Source: Planoprotostelium fungivorum (taxonomy: Eukaryota; Evosea; Variosea; Cavosteliida; Cavosteliaceae). From it: DNA of 64,000 nucleotides. The notes under the pieces are model-generated. The model saw only the letters and a program-made list of their open reading frames with translations. It was not told where the DNA came from and ran no database searches. Made by a program: the position numbers and the translations under genes. Of this stretch, positions 47,187 through 57,771 are shown piece by piece (within the stretch, counting starts at the first letter, position 1; every line of letters starts with the position of its first letter). The stretch covers positions 1-64,000 of the forward strand of contig MDYQ01000023.1 of NCBI GenBank assembly GCA_003024175.1. Direction: 5' to 3'.

Positions 47187-48907
47187 ATGGAACCTGGTGC
47201 TGATTCTTTCGTGCCATCGACACAAGAGACATCATATCACCCACAAACATACGTCTACGGTACGACATCTTCGATCTATTTACAACTCTAACAAACATCT
47301 CTGATACATCTTTATAGGGGCACCCGAGGAGCGATCCCATCACAACAGATACAAGAGAGAGGGTGAGAGGGACGATCATTCTCAAATTGATTATCTGAAA
47401 GAGAATATTGGGTCAGATGACAACACAAACGACAGAAAGACGTCAGGAGTATTGAAGAACCCCACTGGTCAACGAAGCGAAGGAAGAAAGAGGGGAAACA
47501 ACTACAACAATGGGAGACAAAGACAGAGAGGAGACATGCATTACCAGTATCAAACACATGTGAAGGCGTCAACGATGATCGCCGCGTGACCGATCGACAG
47601 AGTGAATATGGTTACGAACAGGTTGCAGATGTCACACAGAATGGAATGACATCCAATTCTGGACCTCTGGTCATCGGGTTCATCGGCTTCGACGTCCACA
47701 AGAGTTGTCTCCTCCTCAATTCCATCTTAGAACGTAATTCCTTTCGGTGAGATACGAGACCGATCCGTTCCCATGTCTCACAACACGATCAGAGGAGATG
47801 TCATGCTCGATGGTGATGGCTGTGTCGTTCAGCAGAGCTTAGACACTGAAAAGAATATCCTCTACCTCACGTTGAGCCACTCTTTTCAGACCTTGAGACC
47901 AGGCTACACACCTCAACAGTCATCTGCTCGGCAGGAGTGGCTCTCTAAAGAGGACAACAAGTTCATCCGGTCCGTCTTGTACTTGTTTTACGTCTGTCAT
48001 CATGTGATGGTGAGCCGTTCGTTTCTTCCTCTCCTGACTTCTTCAGTTTGTCCACACGAGCGATCGCATCAATAGTCAGTTCATGACCTTATTGAGTCAC
48101 ATCCAAAGTGCAGTCTCCACCTTGGACGTGACATTACAATCCATGTTGCCTCTCACCGAACACGCTTCTGCTGTTTCTGGCTGCGACATCTCTTTCATCT
48201 TTCAGGTGACAATGACATTCATGATGGATGGATGCTAAGTGAATCAGACGAATTCACCGACGGAGAGTAAGGGAGACAACAAGAAGACGAGGGAATCAAC
48301 CGAGTCCCATCTTGACGCAGAATTGCGAAACATACTGAAGAGATTGAGATTGACGGGTGCGTCCTTCATCCATACGTGACTGACGGAGACAGCATCCTAC
48401 AGCGAGAGGATTCCCGCCATCGTGAGCATGGACCCTACGAGATTAGCTCACGTAGCCCATCACGAGTCACCCATCAGACAGCCATCCCCCCTCATCGATC
48501 TGTTCAAGTTATCCATTCAAGCTGAGTTGGGGATCACACACGAGGGTGACACCTTCGATTACGGTCCCATCCGAGTTCACATCGAGGTGAGAGAGAGAGT
48601 CGACAAGGGTTGAGGGGTACAGACTGTGAGGGCTCGTTTCTTCGCTCCAAGAAAGAACAAGAGTAAAGAGTGGGTTACCTTCCACGGTACCCTGGAGAGA
48701 GTACTCGACATCACTCTGCACTCCTTCACTTGTCCTCCCCCTCAGGTGAATCTACAGCGATGAGAGATGCGTGACGTCGTACAGGTGCAAGAGAGCGAGA
48801 AGGTGGAGGTGGAAGAGGGATTCAGAGAAGCCAAGTTGAGATTGGCAAAGGAGATCGAAGAGATGAGCGTGCGACTGTCGTCAAGACCGATGGATGTGGG
48901 GACATGA
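47187..48907 (+). CDS. SMG8/SMG9-like pseudo-GTPase-fold protein
   Basis: SMG8 and SMG9 bind SMG1 kinase in nonsense-mediated mRNA decay. The start MEPGADSFVPSTQETSYHPQ is followed by a charged, Asn/Arg-rich region. Then comes LVIGFIGFDVHKSCLLLNSI, a G-domain-like strand and loop lacking a proper P-loop GK[ST]. Next are VQQSLDTEKNILYLTLSHS and FIRSVLYLFYVCHHVMFVH, which matches the SMG8/9 block (..LLY.F.VCH.....H). Later exons hold a Ser/Thr-rich stretch, RIPAIVSMDPTRLAHVAHHE and a helical tail ending RPMDVGT with TGA at 48905-48907. The match to SMG8 is better than to SMG9, but the protein is shorter than animal SMG8. Identification rests on two blocks only. Confidence 0.5.
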
Positions 48908-49110
48908 GAGGAAGGAACGACAAGAGCAGGAGAGAAGAGATGGAATGTCAGGAGGGACGAGATGACCTCGTGGAATCACATCGATCGTGCATTTGATGCT
49001 CCATTCGATAAAAATTTGGGTGACAACTTGTGTTTACAGAGATGATGAGAAGATGACAAAGTGGAAGAGCGATGATGATTTATTGGGTAGAACCGCGCAC
49101 TGCAATGTCC

Positions 49111-50845
49111 TTACTTCTTCTTCATCAACTCTTTGATGTCCTTCTCTATGGGTCCGTAGGTAGGTACCTTGCCCATACCGATGTGTCCGATGGCCTTCAC
49201 CGACCACTGCTCGCTGCCAATTCGTGTCATCGAACACATGATGATGGCCGTGTTGCTTCCAGTGCTCTGACTCTCGAGATTGTATCTGATTCGAATGAGA
49301 CACATTCCTCTCTTCCTCTCCTCACCTGCACAGCTCCTCATCCGAATCTTCGTCCGTGAATCGCACGAAAGGCTGCTTGATGTCCTTCAGATCACCGGTG
49401 AAGGCCGTCATAATGAACCACAGGCTGTCTACTTCCTTTGGTAACTGGCCCAGGTACACGTTGATCGTGTGCTTTCCTTCGTTCTTTGCGTGATCGATGA
49501 CGTCTCCAGAGTGAGCGATGGAACCGCTCAAGTCCCTTGTGTGAGAGTAGTCCACGTAACCGATCCTCTTTCCACCGGCGTAAGCGAGACAGGAGGCATC
49601 CAAGTATCTCCAGCAGCCAGTCCATCCCCAGCTCTCCTCCATCTTGACCTTCTTCAGCTGACTCGATGTCTTGTACGTCTCTCCCCTCTTCAGAATCGAA
49701 GACACTCCCGACTCCTGTATGGCTCCAAAGTTGGTTCTAGCCGTGTGGTACCCCTTCTTCAGGGAATTCTTCACGGATGAACGAAGCCAAGAGGTCAGCT
49801 TGCCGGGTGGGGGACAGACGAGACCCAATAGAGGGAAGTGTCCGGGCAGTTGATGATGGCAGCTACGGCGTTCTGGAAGGTGCTCCTGGCGGTGTGGTTG
49901 GGACGTCCGTAGAAGAGATCATACTCCGATGCGATCGCGTCCATCTTCTTGTCTCCCTTTCTCCTCAGAAAGTGAACGTGGAAGAGAGTGAGACGGAGGC
50001 TGACCTGATGGCGGATGAGACAAGAGAATATCGTCGATGTGTAACTCACCCTGACTGCCTCGAAGGTCTTCTTCAGTCGGTTATGATCTACGGCAGGGCC
50101 ATCGAGAGGACCGGTGACCAGGGTAACGTCCTCCTTACCGATCCAGAGGACGTTACGGTCGAAGACCTCGTTGAGGTAGACCCAGCAGAGGTCCTTCCAC
50201 TTGACATTCTGACACGGACAAGAGAGGAAGGAAGTCACCCAGGGAGGGCATCTCTGATTTCACTCTGCACTCCTCCTTCATGGCAAAATCTCTCAACTGA
50301 GAAACTCATCAGATCGTGATGAGTGGTTTCAATGTCTCACCCTCTTATCGATGGAAGGCTTCAGCTGTGGATACTCTTGTACCATGGCGATGAAGAGACG
50401 GTGGATCATCCAGTAACCATCGAGAGCCTTCTGAGAGGCGTACACACCCTTGTCCATCAAGAGAACGATCGTCGTGTTCATCAACTTGGGGAGGATGTAT
50501 AGGACCATAGAGGGATCGAATCCACCACCGCACATGTCCGACATGGTCTTCTTGATGATAGGGAGTGCCCTTCTGAAGTGATCCTCGTCGATGTAGATGG
50601 GCAGGAAGTGCGTGAACTTTTCCTTCCACACGGTCTTCCTCACCTTCCCTTGTCAGCTATGGTAGCACTACCAATGGATGATGCTCACCTTATCCTCGTA
50701 GAAGGCTTGACGGGAGAGGATGTCCATGGAGCTGTAGACGTAATCGATCTGCTGGGTCCTAGGGTTGACAGTGAAGATGATTGGGAGACTGAGGACATCT
50801 TCCAAGAAGTTGACCTTCGAATAATTCTGGTTGATGGTTCTCCAT
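49111..50845 (-). CDS. TerD-domain protein with N-terminal helical region
   Basis: The C-terminal third is a TerD (tellurite-resistance/stress) domain: CWRYLDASCLAYAGGKRIGY, VDYSHTRDLSGSIAHSGD, INVYLGQLPKEVDSLWFIM, and ALWF-like strands ending WSVKAIGHIGMG, with stop TAA at 49111-49113. The Asp-rich loops fit the domain's calcium sites. Dictyostelium CABP1/CAP proteins carry the same domain. Upstream lies a helical region: FLEDVLSLPIIFTVNP, LPIYIDEDHFRRALPIIKK, GGGFDPSMVLYILPKLMNTT, DGYWMIHRLFIAMVQEYPQ, and GKEDVTLVTGPLDGPAV. I do not recognise that region. The frame of the first exon is open to about 50835, but the only nearby ATG (50845) is in another frame, so the true start is unresolved. 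Confidence 0.7.
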
Positions 50846-51283
50846 GATTTTTACAAAAAGCTAAACAGCAGAAGCGATTTAGCTCTGATACTGGGAGTGC
50901 TTGAAGTTGTTGAAATTTTATTTTATTGAATAAGATGAATAGATAACACAGCGTATTGTTGTAGATTTAATATGCAAACACAGTGCGCAAAAATTTCAAC
51001 AACTTCAACCACACACAGGTATTCACCTCCAGAAAAATGGTTCAAATATTTGAAACCTACAAATCAATTGAGACGCATAAGACGCTGCTACTTATTTTAT
51101 TTTGAGAGTAAGATGGAAATCAGCAATTTGTATTGAGAGGCATTTGAGTTGCTCTTCTGCAATCACTTGTTTTGAAGTTGCTTCATTTTATCTGTCGATT
51201 CCTGATAAAAGTGTCTTATGGCATGGTTTTCCACTGAACAAAAAAAAGTGCTCAGGTCCTTTCTGAAGGGTCATTGTATAAGA
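50846..51283. other. AT-rich intergenic region
   Basis: About 440 bases of AT-rich sequence between two minus-strand genes. No coding signal. It contains a 19-nt perfect inverted repeat (50901-51008, separate entry). Confidence 0.6.
50901..51008. repeat. Perfect 19-nt inverted repeat, 70-nt spacer
   Basis: Left arm 50901-50919 (ttgaagttgttgaaatttt) is the exact reverse complement of right arm 50990-51008. The match continues for 3 more bases after one mismatch. The spacer is AT-rich. It could be a miniature inverted-repeat element or a structured transcript end; no target-site duplication is obvious. Confidence 0.8.
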
Positions 51284-52286
51284 TCACCCACCCGTCAAAT
51301 GCGCCCTGTCCTTTCTGTATATATCGTTCAATAGGTCTATCATGTTGTGTTGATCCTTCATGTTCTGGGGGCTCAGCTGAGAGTGGGGGTGGTTCTTCTT
51401 GAACAGAGCCTGCCATAACACTCCGTCCTGACAGGTCTGGTGAAGAGAACGACAGGTGAATGACATGGCGTTGACGGAAGATACAGGGAGCAGCTCCAAG
51501 ATGGAGATGATCATCTGGTAGGGGAGAACGTCCAGGTTACCCATGGATCCACTGGAAATGACGGAGGGGTCGTAGGTGACAGCGGACACGGCGTGTCGCT
51601 TGGAGGACCACTGATGCTCCACCACTTCTTCCTTCTTGCTCTTCTTCACCTCCTCGAAGCCGTCTTGCTCTTCTGATTTGTTGATGGGCTGTGTGGCCTC
51701 GCTGGGGGCTTCGGTGGGGGCAACCACGGTCGTCAACGTTGTTTCGACTGGCTTCTGTGGCTCCTGGATCTGAGTCGCCTTCACCTTCTTCTGCTTCTTC
51801 AGCTGCCTCTTCTTCTGCTTCTTCAGCTGCCTCTTCTTCTGCTTCCTCTTCTGCTGAGATACAGTCAAACTCTGAAAGTTTTGCTGGTGCTGGGCTAGGA
51901 GAGCTTCGTGAGCAGCCTGGCGTGCCTGCGCCTTGTCGTGCTGGCTCTTCAGGAGGAAAGAGGCGATCTGAACCAGAAGAGAGGAGACCGTGTAGCTGAT
52001 TCGAAATGAGATGAAGAAGAGAGAGATGAGTACCTGGAAGACCATCCGGTGTAGGGTCTGTCCTTGAGCTCTACCGAGGCAAAGTCTCCTTTCTCTAACA
52101 CGTCGAGACAGATGTAGTTGCTGCATCCGTGTTGATTGGGAAAGATGTTGGGATGTGGTAGAGGTGTGCAGAGGTCGACCTTGGGAAGAACAGAGGGATA
52201 ATCCTCAGTGAAGTGAAGGTGAAGAAAGAAGAATCACCAGTGCAGAGAATTAGATAAAATACCTTTTGGGACGACCAGCACGTCAT
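51284..52286 (-). CDS. UBC-like domain fused to an F-box
   Basis: After a short first exon (ATG 52286, MTCWSSQK) and an intron come DYPSVLPKVDLCTPLPHPNI, ICLDVLEKG and YTGWSSSYTVSSLLVQIASF. This is the second half of an E2 ubiquitin-conjugating fold with the active-site Cys in ICLDVL. A Lys/Gln-rich repeat (QLKKQKKR) and a Pro/Thr-rich linker follow, then a clear F-box, LDVLPYQMIISILELLPVSS with FTCRSLHQ and GVLWQALF. The end is HLTGG with TGA at 51284-51286. F-boxes bind Skp1 in SCF ligases, so the fusion may link conjugation and substrate selection. The first half of the E2 fold is not seen: either an upstream exon overlaps the neighbouring gene's end, or the domain is partial. Confidence 0.75.
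52206..52262 (-). other. Intron carrying a copy of a neighbouring exon-intron junction
   Basis: Intron 1 of the UBC/F-box gene (gtattt...cactgag). Bases 52212-52248 match 52712-52748 in the adjacent SDS22 gene with one mismatch in 37. In SDS22 the segment spans the end of an exon and the start of an intron. Confidence 0.7.
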
Positions 52287-52340
52287 CGTGTGAAGAGGAG
52301 AACACAAGAGAAGAGGACAAGTTGCGTGTGGATGTTTATC

Positions 52341-53798
52341 ATCAGTGGGTCTCTGATCTTCCGGTGAGGACGGCCGTGATGGAGTTGGATGTGACGTCCG
52401 TGGAGTCGATCTCCTTGAGAGAAGGAAGATAGGCCAAGATCTTGTTTCTGTACTGCGTGTGAGAGGAGAGGGGATTTCCTTGCAAGAAGAGGGTGGCGAT
52501 CTTCTTGCAGTGAGACAGGTGCTTCAGCTCTTCGTACGACTCTACGGCGTTCCCGTTGAACTGATCAAGTTAGATTCAAAGACACAGTGATATCTATAAC
52601 ATCCATTCACCCAGAACTCCTCCATCTCAGTTTGGCTCTCCAAATTTTCGATCTTCTTGATTTTATTGTTGGAGAGGTCCAATATCCTGATCTTTCTCTG
52701 TCGCATCGTTCAGTGAAGGTGAAGAAGGAAGAATCACCAGTGCAGAGAGTCCTCCGATCTCAGTGATACCGTTGTTGCTGATGTACAGTTCCTCCAAATT
52801 GACCAGTGCATCCAGATTCTCGATGACAAGTATGCGATTGTTCTATCGCTCTCAGTGGGCGATGACATGGAATGACGTATCACACCTGTATGCTGAGGCT
52901 CCTCAGGTTGACGAGAGGGGACAAGTTTTCGATCCGTGTGATCTTGTTCTTTCCCAGCCACAGATTCTCTAACGCCGTGAGGGGCTCTAGATTTTCGATC
53001 TTCTGTATTCGTCGTCAGATGTCTGTATCAGATACAAGAGTACTCACACGCAACCGATTGGCGCCTAATTCTAATCCTTTGAGTGAATGAAATCCCACAA
53101 AGACGTTGGGGATGATGGAGAGTTTGTTGTTGACCATGAAGAGTTCCTCCAGATCGCTCATCTGAGGAAGACCATCCAACTTTCGAATGGAGTTGAACGA
53201 TAGATCGAGGTATCTGAGAGAGATCAGTCTGGGAGATCGGATGCATCGCACCTCAGTTGAGATGGGATGTTCTCGATGACGGTGAGGGAGTTGTCGTATA
53301 AGTCTAGATAGAGGAGACTCGGTAGCTGGTCTAATCCCTCTATCTTCTCGATTTGGTTCTGTCGCAAAACTAGTTTCTGTCTGACTTTAACGAGGCTTTT
53401 TTCGAAGAAAGACTTGACGTGATGTACGACTGGTGAGAATCATTCAAATCACCTTCAATTGTTTAAAGCCATCTAATTTCTCTAATTTACGGCATCTCGT
53501 ATTCGTCAAATCGAGCAACTGATCATGTGTCACTGGGGATTTTGGCAATTATGCAGTGAAAATTATGTTCGATCAAACGACACTGGTTTGATGAAGAGGT
53601 TAAACACTGTTCAGAGCGATCCAACTCTTCATATCGATATTCTTTTCACTGAATTATATCTGTTGAACATGTTATCACCTGAACGTTTGTTGGGATCGTA
53701 TAATCGGAGGCGATGCCATCAGAAGGTTGACCAGACAGATCTAAGATGTCATCTGAGATAATATCAGCTGTCGATCAATCTGCGTTCGAACTCGCCAT
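52341..53798 (-). CDS. SDS22-type LRR protein (PP1 regulatory subunit 7)
   Basis: SDS22 binds and regulates protein phosphatase 1. Consecutive 22-residue leucine-rich repeats are visible: KLEKLDGFKQLK, QNQIEKIEGLDQLPSLLYLD, YLDLSFNSIRKLDGLPQMSD, LEELFMVNNKLSIIPNVFVG, LENLWLGKNKITRIENLSPL, NLEELYISNNGITEIGGLSA and ILDLSNNKIKKIENLE. The cap reads LFLQGNPLSSHTQYR and LAYLPSLKEIDS, with stop TGA at 52341-52343. This is the SDS22 repeat type with the family's C-terminal cap. The N-terminus contains DDILDLSGQPSDG. ATG 53798 (MASSNAD) is the proposed start, but the first junction is not clean. The gene is divergent from the MPP-beta gene. Confidence 0.85.
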
Positions 53799-53956
53799 CT
53801 TGAAAGTCATCGTCGTTGAGTCCTTCGAGCGTCATCACGTGGTCTGTTTGTGTTAAGATATCTCAGGGCCGGAAATCGGGGCTTACCAAGTTCTATGTCG
53901 ACAGCCACCCTGTCGACTTTGCTTTCATTCGGAACGAACAAGATCGCGAAACCTGC

Positions 53957-55584
53957 ATGATGTTGGGAAGCAGACTGCTCCGCGCAAGGGTAAACCTCCC
54001 CTCTCAGGTATGATCTCTTAGACATGTGTAGGGGGTGTTGAGTGGTTGATGTTTGAAAATGTAGAGATGTGCCAGAAACTTTGCTACGGCCAAGCCTGCC
54101 TCTTCGGCTACTCAAATCAGCACGCTGAAGAACAACATGAGAGTGGCAACTGAGGAGCTCCCCTTAGAGACCGCAACTGTTGGTGTCTGGATCGATGCCG
54201 GAAGTGCCTCTGAGACTGAGGCCAACAGCGGAGTCGCTCATTTCCTTGAGCACATGGCTTTCAAGGTGAGAGAATTTGAAAAAGATTGGTTGCCAAGATG
54301 TGATATGCATTTGAAGAAATGCGGATGCGAGATGATTTGATCTGGTCTCATTCCATCGTAGGGTACTGAGAAGAGAACCCGCCAGGCCCTCGAGACCGAG
54401 ATCGAAAACATTGGTGGAACCCTCAATGCTTACACATCGAGAGAGCAGACCGTCTATTACGCCAAGGTCCTCAAGAAGGACGTCGAGAAGGCCGTAGATA
54501 TCCTTTCCGACATTCTCCTCCACTCCAAGCTTGACCCCAAGCACATCGAGGCCGAGAGACACACCATTTTGAGAGAGATGCAGGAGGTCAACAAGGACCA
54601 CCACGAGGTTGTCTTCGACTACCTCCACTCTGCCGCCTTCCAGGGAACTGGACTGTCCAGAACCATCTTGGGTCCCCCCCAGAATGTCAACTCTCTGAAG
54701 AAGGGAGACCTCCAAGACTACGTCAAGACAAATTACGTCGGCCCCAAGATGGTCCTCGTCGGTGCCGGAGGTGTCTCACATGAGCAGCTCGTGTCGTTAG
54801 CCGACAAGCACTTTGGTTCTCTGTCCGCCACCGCAGAGGCCACCGAGTCAGAGAAGCCAACCTTCACCGGTTCTCTCGTCCAAGAGAGAGACGACTCCCT
54901 CCACACAGCCCACTTTGCCATGGCATTCGAGAGCGTCGGTTGGTCCCACCCAGACTACTACGTCTTCCAGGTCCTCCAGGCCATCATCGGCTCATGGGAC
55001 AGAACCCTCGGAGGAGGTAAGAACGTCTCCTCTAAGCTCGGAGAGCTCTTCGCCTCTGAGAAGCTCGCCCACTCCGTCTCCGCCTTCAACACCACCTACA
55101 AGTGATTTATTTCATTTTATTTCTCCGTCTCACGTCTGCAGCCACACCGGACTCTTTGGAGCTTACTTTGTGAACGACGGAGGAGAGAAGTACGAGGATG
55201 GCATCTACGAGGTGTTCAACGAGTTCAACCGCATCGGAAAGAACATCTCGGACGCTGAGGTAGACCGTGCCAAGACCAAGCTGAAGGCTTCCGTTCTCCT
55301 CCAATTGGACGGCACCACCGCCATCGCCGAGGACATTGGCAGACAAGTGCTGGCCTACGGAAGAAGACTCAGCCTGCCCGAGATCTACGCCCGCATCGAC
55401 GCCGTCTCTGCCAAGGACATCAGAAGAGTCATCAAGGGTCACTTTGAGGACCAGTGTCCCGCCGTTGCTGCCGTCGGTAAGACGGAGGAGTTACCCGGTG
55501 AGTCTACGTCCACACGTGCAGTCCTTCTCATCGATTCCAGACTACAACCAGATCAGAGGATGGACTTACTGGATGAGATGGTAG
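53957..55584 (+). CDS. PMPCB: Mitochondrial processing peptidase subunit beta
   Basis: The catalytic subunit that cleaves presequences in the mitochondrial matrix. ATG 53957 gives an Arg-rich presequence (MMLGSRLLRAR, RCARNFATAKPAS). The inverse zinc motif HFLEHMAFKGT holds HxxEH, and the distal Glu lies in EAERHTILREMQEV. Later blocks are GLSRTILGPPQNVNSLKK, VGWSHPDYYVFQVLQAIIG, a Gly-rich loop DRTLGGGKN, and GRRLSLPEIYARIDAVSAKD. Splicing of 55500-55543 gives the ending ELPDYNQIRGWTYWMRW with TAG at 55582-55584, matching the usual P-D-Y-N-Q-I-R...W end of MPP-beta. An intact HxxEH and Glu argue for the beta subunit rather than alpha. Only 28 bases separate its stop from the next gene's. Confidence 0.95.
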
Positions 55585-55612
55585 AAGAATAAATCAGTTC
55601 GTTTTTTTCCAT

Positions 55613-57640
55613 TTATAGTTTGGCCGCTCGCATGGGCTCGTAGATGCTCTCGGTCAAGTGGTCGCGAGGGGCGGGAACGAAATGGAGAGACAGACTCTTC
55701 GTGTCGATCATCTCTCGCTTGATGTCTGCGATGGTCGGTGTTCCCATCAGTCGCATCACCATCTCTAGTTCGTCTTTCAACAGTTGAATGGCTCTCTCGA
55801 CTCCGGGCTGTCCGTAAGCGGCCAGAGAGTAGAGCATGGGTCTTCCAATGCCAACTCCCTTGGCTCCTAACGCTATGGCCTGTGGTGTTGGTGTTGGTAA
55901 TGAGATGATGTGTGAGCTGTTCACCTTGAAGATATCGCTACCTCTTCGGATGCCTCCATCGACATAGATCTCCATCTTTCCTTCTCTGTCCACTTCCTTC
56001 AGAGCTTCCACTACCTCCGCCAATGCTTCGATTCCAGATCTGCGTGTTCATCAGAAGACGAACATCATCCGATGAACGACCTTGCCGTGTCCAATTGTCT
56101 TCCTCCGTGATTGGATACCACGATGGCCTTGGCTCCATACTTGTACGCCAATAGAGCATCTTCTCCGGTTTGAATGCCCTTCAGCACGATGGGCATCTTC
56201 GTCATGGTCTATCAATAGCTCAGCGACACTATCCTAGGATGATACTCTGTCACCTTGAGCCACTGCATGTCTTTCCAAGAGAGGGAGGGGTCGATGAATG
56301 TAGATATCGCCCTGGCCGTTCCCTGCTGGCGATTGACTTGTCCCTTCTGTACGTCTGGGGCAGAGGCGGCGAACTTGTTTCTCATGTCCTTCTCCCTCCG
56401 TCTGCGAGTGTGAGTCGTGACGCTCTTATTTGAAGTGAAATCACCCCAAAGCAGGAGCGTCCACCGTGACGAAGAGGGCTTTCATTCCTCCGTCTTCGGC
56501 CTTCTTGACGATCTTCTCCGTCAATTGTCGGTTCTTATTCACGTATAATTGATACCACTATCCCACGTCATATGACGTCATCCAAAAGTCGTCATTCACC
56601 TGTGTTTGGCCTGGTTTCCTCGCCTTGATCATCTCCTCAAGGGAATTGGAAGCAAGAGTGGGGCACATTTGGATGATACCCTCACTGTACGCCGCACGTG
56701 TCAGTACTACCTATCACGACAGTTGAATGCCTGTGACATTCAAAATTCAAAGGCCCACCTCTCCTTCTGGATCGGCCAGTCTACCCAGAGCGGTTGCAGT
56801 GATGTATAGAGGCAAGCTCGACTCACTCCCCATCATGGTCGTTCTCATGTCGATCTGTGATGGCATCAGATGGAGTATGCAGAATAAAGATGACCTTGGA
56901 CACGTCTACCATGACTCTTGGACGTAACCAGATCCTCTGGAAGGCCAGATGGTTCTCTCTCAAGGTGATCTCGTCGTCACCACCGGAAGAATAGTATCCC
57001 CACCCCTCCTTCTTCATGACATCTCTCGCCACCGATTCAAAGTCCATCAAGTTCAACATCTGCATCTACGTGAGACGGTTCGAAAGGAAGTGATGAGGTC
57101 ACCTGATCGAGGGGTGGTTTACCTCCAGGAGATTCTGGGAGTTGTTGCTTGTCCGCTTCTTTCTGTGCCGTCTTGTGGTCTTCTGGTTTCGCTTTCGTCT
57201 CCTCCTTTCCGCCCTCTTCTGCCTGTTCGTCGAGTGAGAATGATTTGTCTTCGACAGAATGAGGAGAAAGATGGTTATGGAAGTGAGACAGCGATGTTGT
57301 AACAACATGATGATCTCACTTGTCCGAGCAGGCAATTCTCGGGCAGAAGGTCTAGGACGTCAGTGTTGTGTATGGGTTGAAAGCCAGCAGTGGCATCTTT
57401 TCCAGCGTAGGCCAGAATGGTCCCCGCTCCACCAGGATGTTCGTCTAAAAAGTGGGTAACATCGTAAACCTTTTTTCTTTAGTCAGCAATATGTGGTTCT
57501 TTATCACTCGCCTTCCCATGTATGATAACCCAACAATCATTTTTCTCTTTGTGCTTCGCTCTGTCTATGTCAGTGACACTACTCTGTTCTTTTCTTATCT
57601 CTAATACTCACACTTCGTCTCTCTTTATGGGTGCCTTCAT
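55613..57640 (-). CDS. Flavocytochrome b2-type L-lactate dehydrogenase
   Basis: It oxidises L-lactate to pyruvate with FMN and passes electrons through heme b. From ATG 57640 (MKAPIKRDE): a cytochrome b5 domain with [24 protein letters not shown] and heme ligands in HPGG and FQPIHNTDV. An FMN-dependent hydroxyacid oxidase barrel follows with [53 protein letters not shown] (catalytic His and Arg), [14 protein letters not shown] and [10 protein letters not shown]. The end is YEPMRAAKL with TAA at 55613-55615. No mitochondrial leader is visible, unlike yeast CYB2, so a cytosolic location is possible. One intron is of the GC-AG class. Substrate could be another 2-hydroxyacid. Confidence 0.9.
57470..57511 (-). 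other. GC-AG intron in flavocytochrome b2
   Basis: On the minus strand the exon ends HGK (ggg aag) and the intron begins gcgagt and ends aaaaag before VYDVTH. No GT donor nearby keeps the frame, and the protein join is a perfect cytochrome b5 sequence. Confidence 0.85.
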
Positions 57641-57771
57641 GTTGCAGCTCCTGTGACAGTCACGTGGGTACGTGCGATATTCTGTTGTCGCGAATTTCAG
57701 ATAAACCGCATCATCTGAGGGAGAGATTTGACGACGAGAGAAGAACAAAAGGGTCGGCTCTTACGTCGAAT

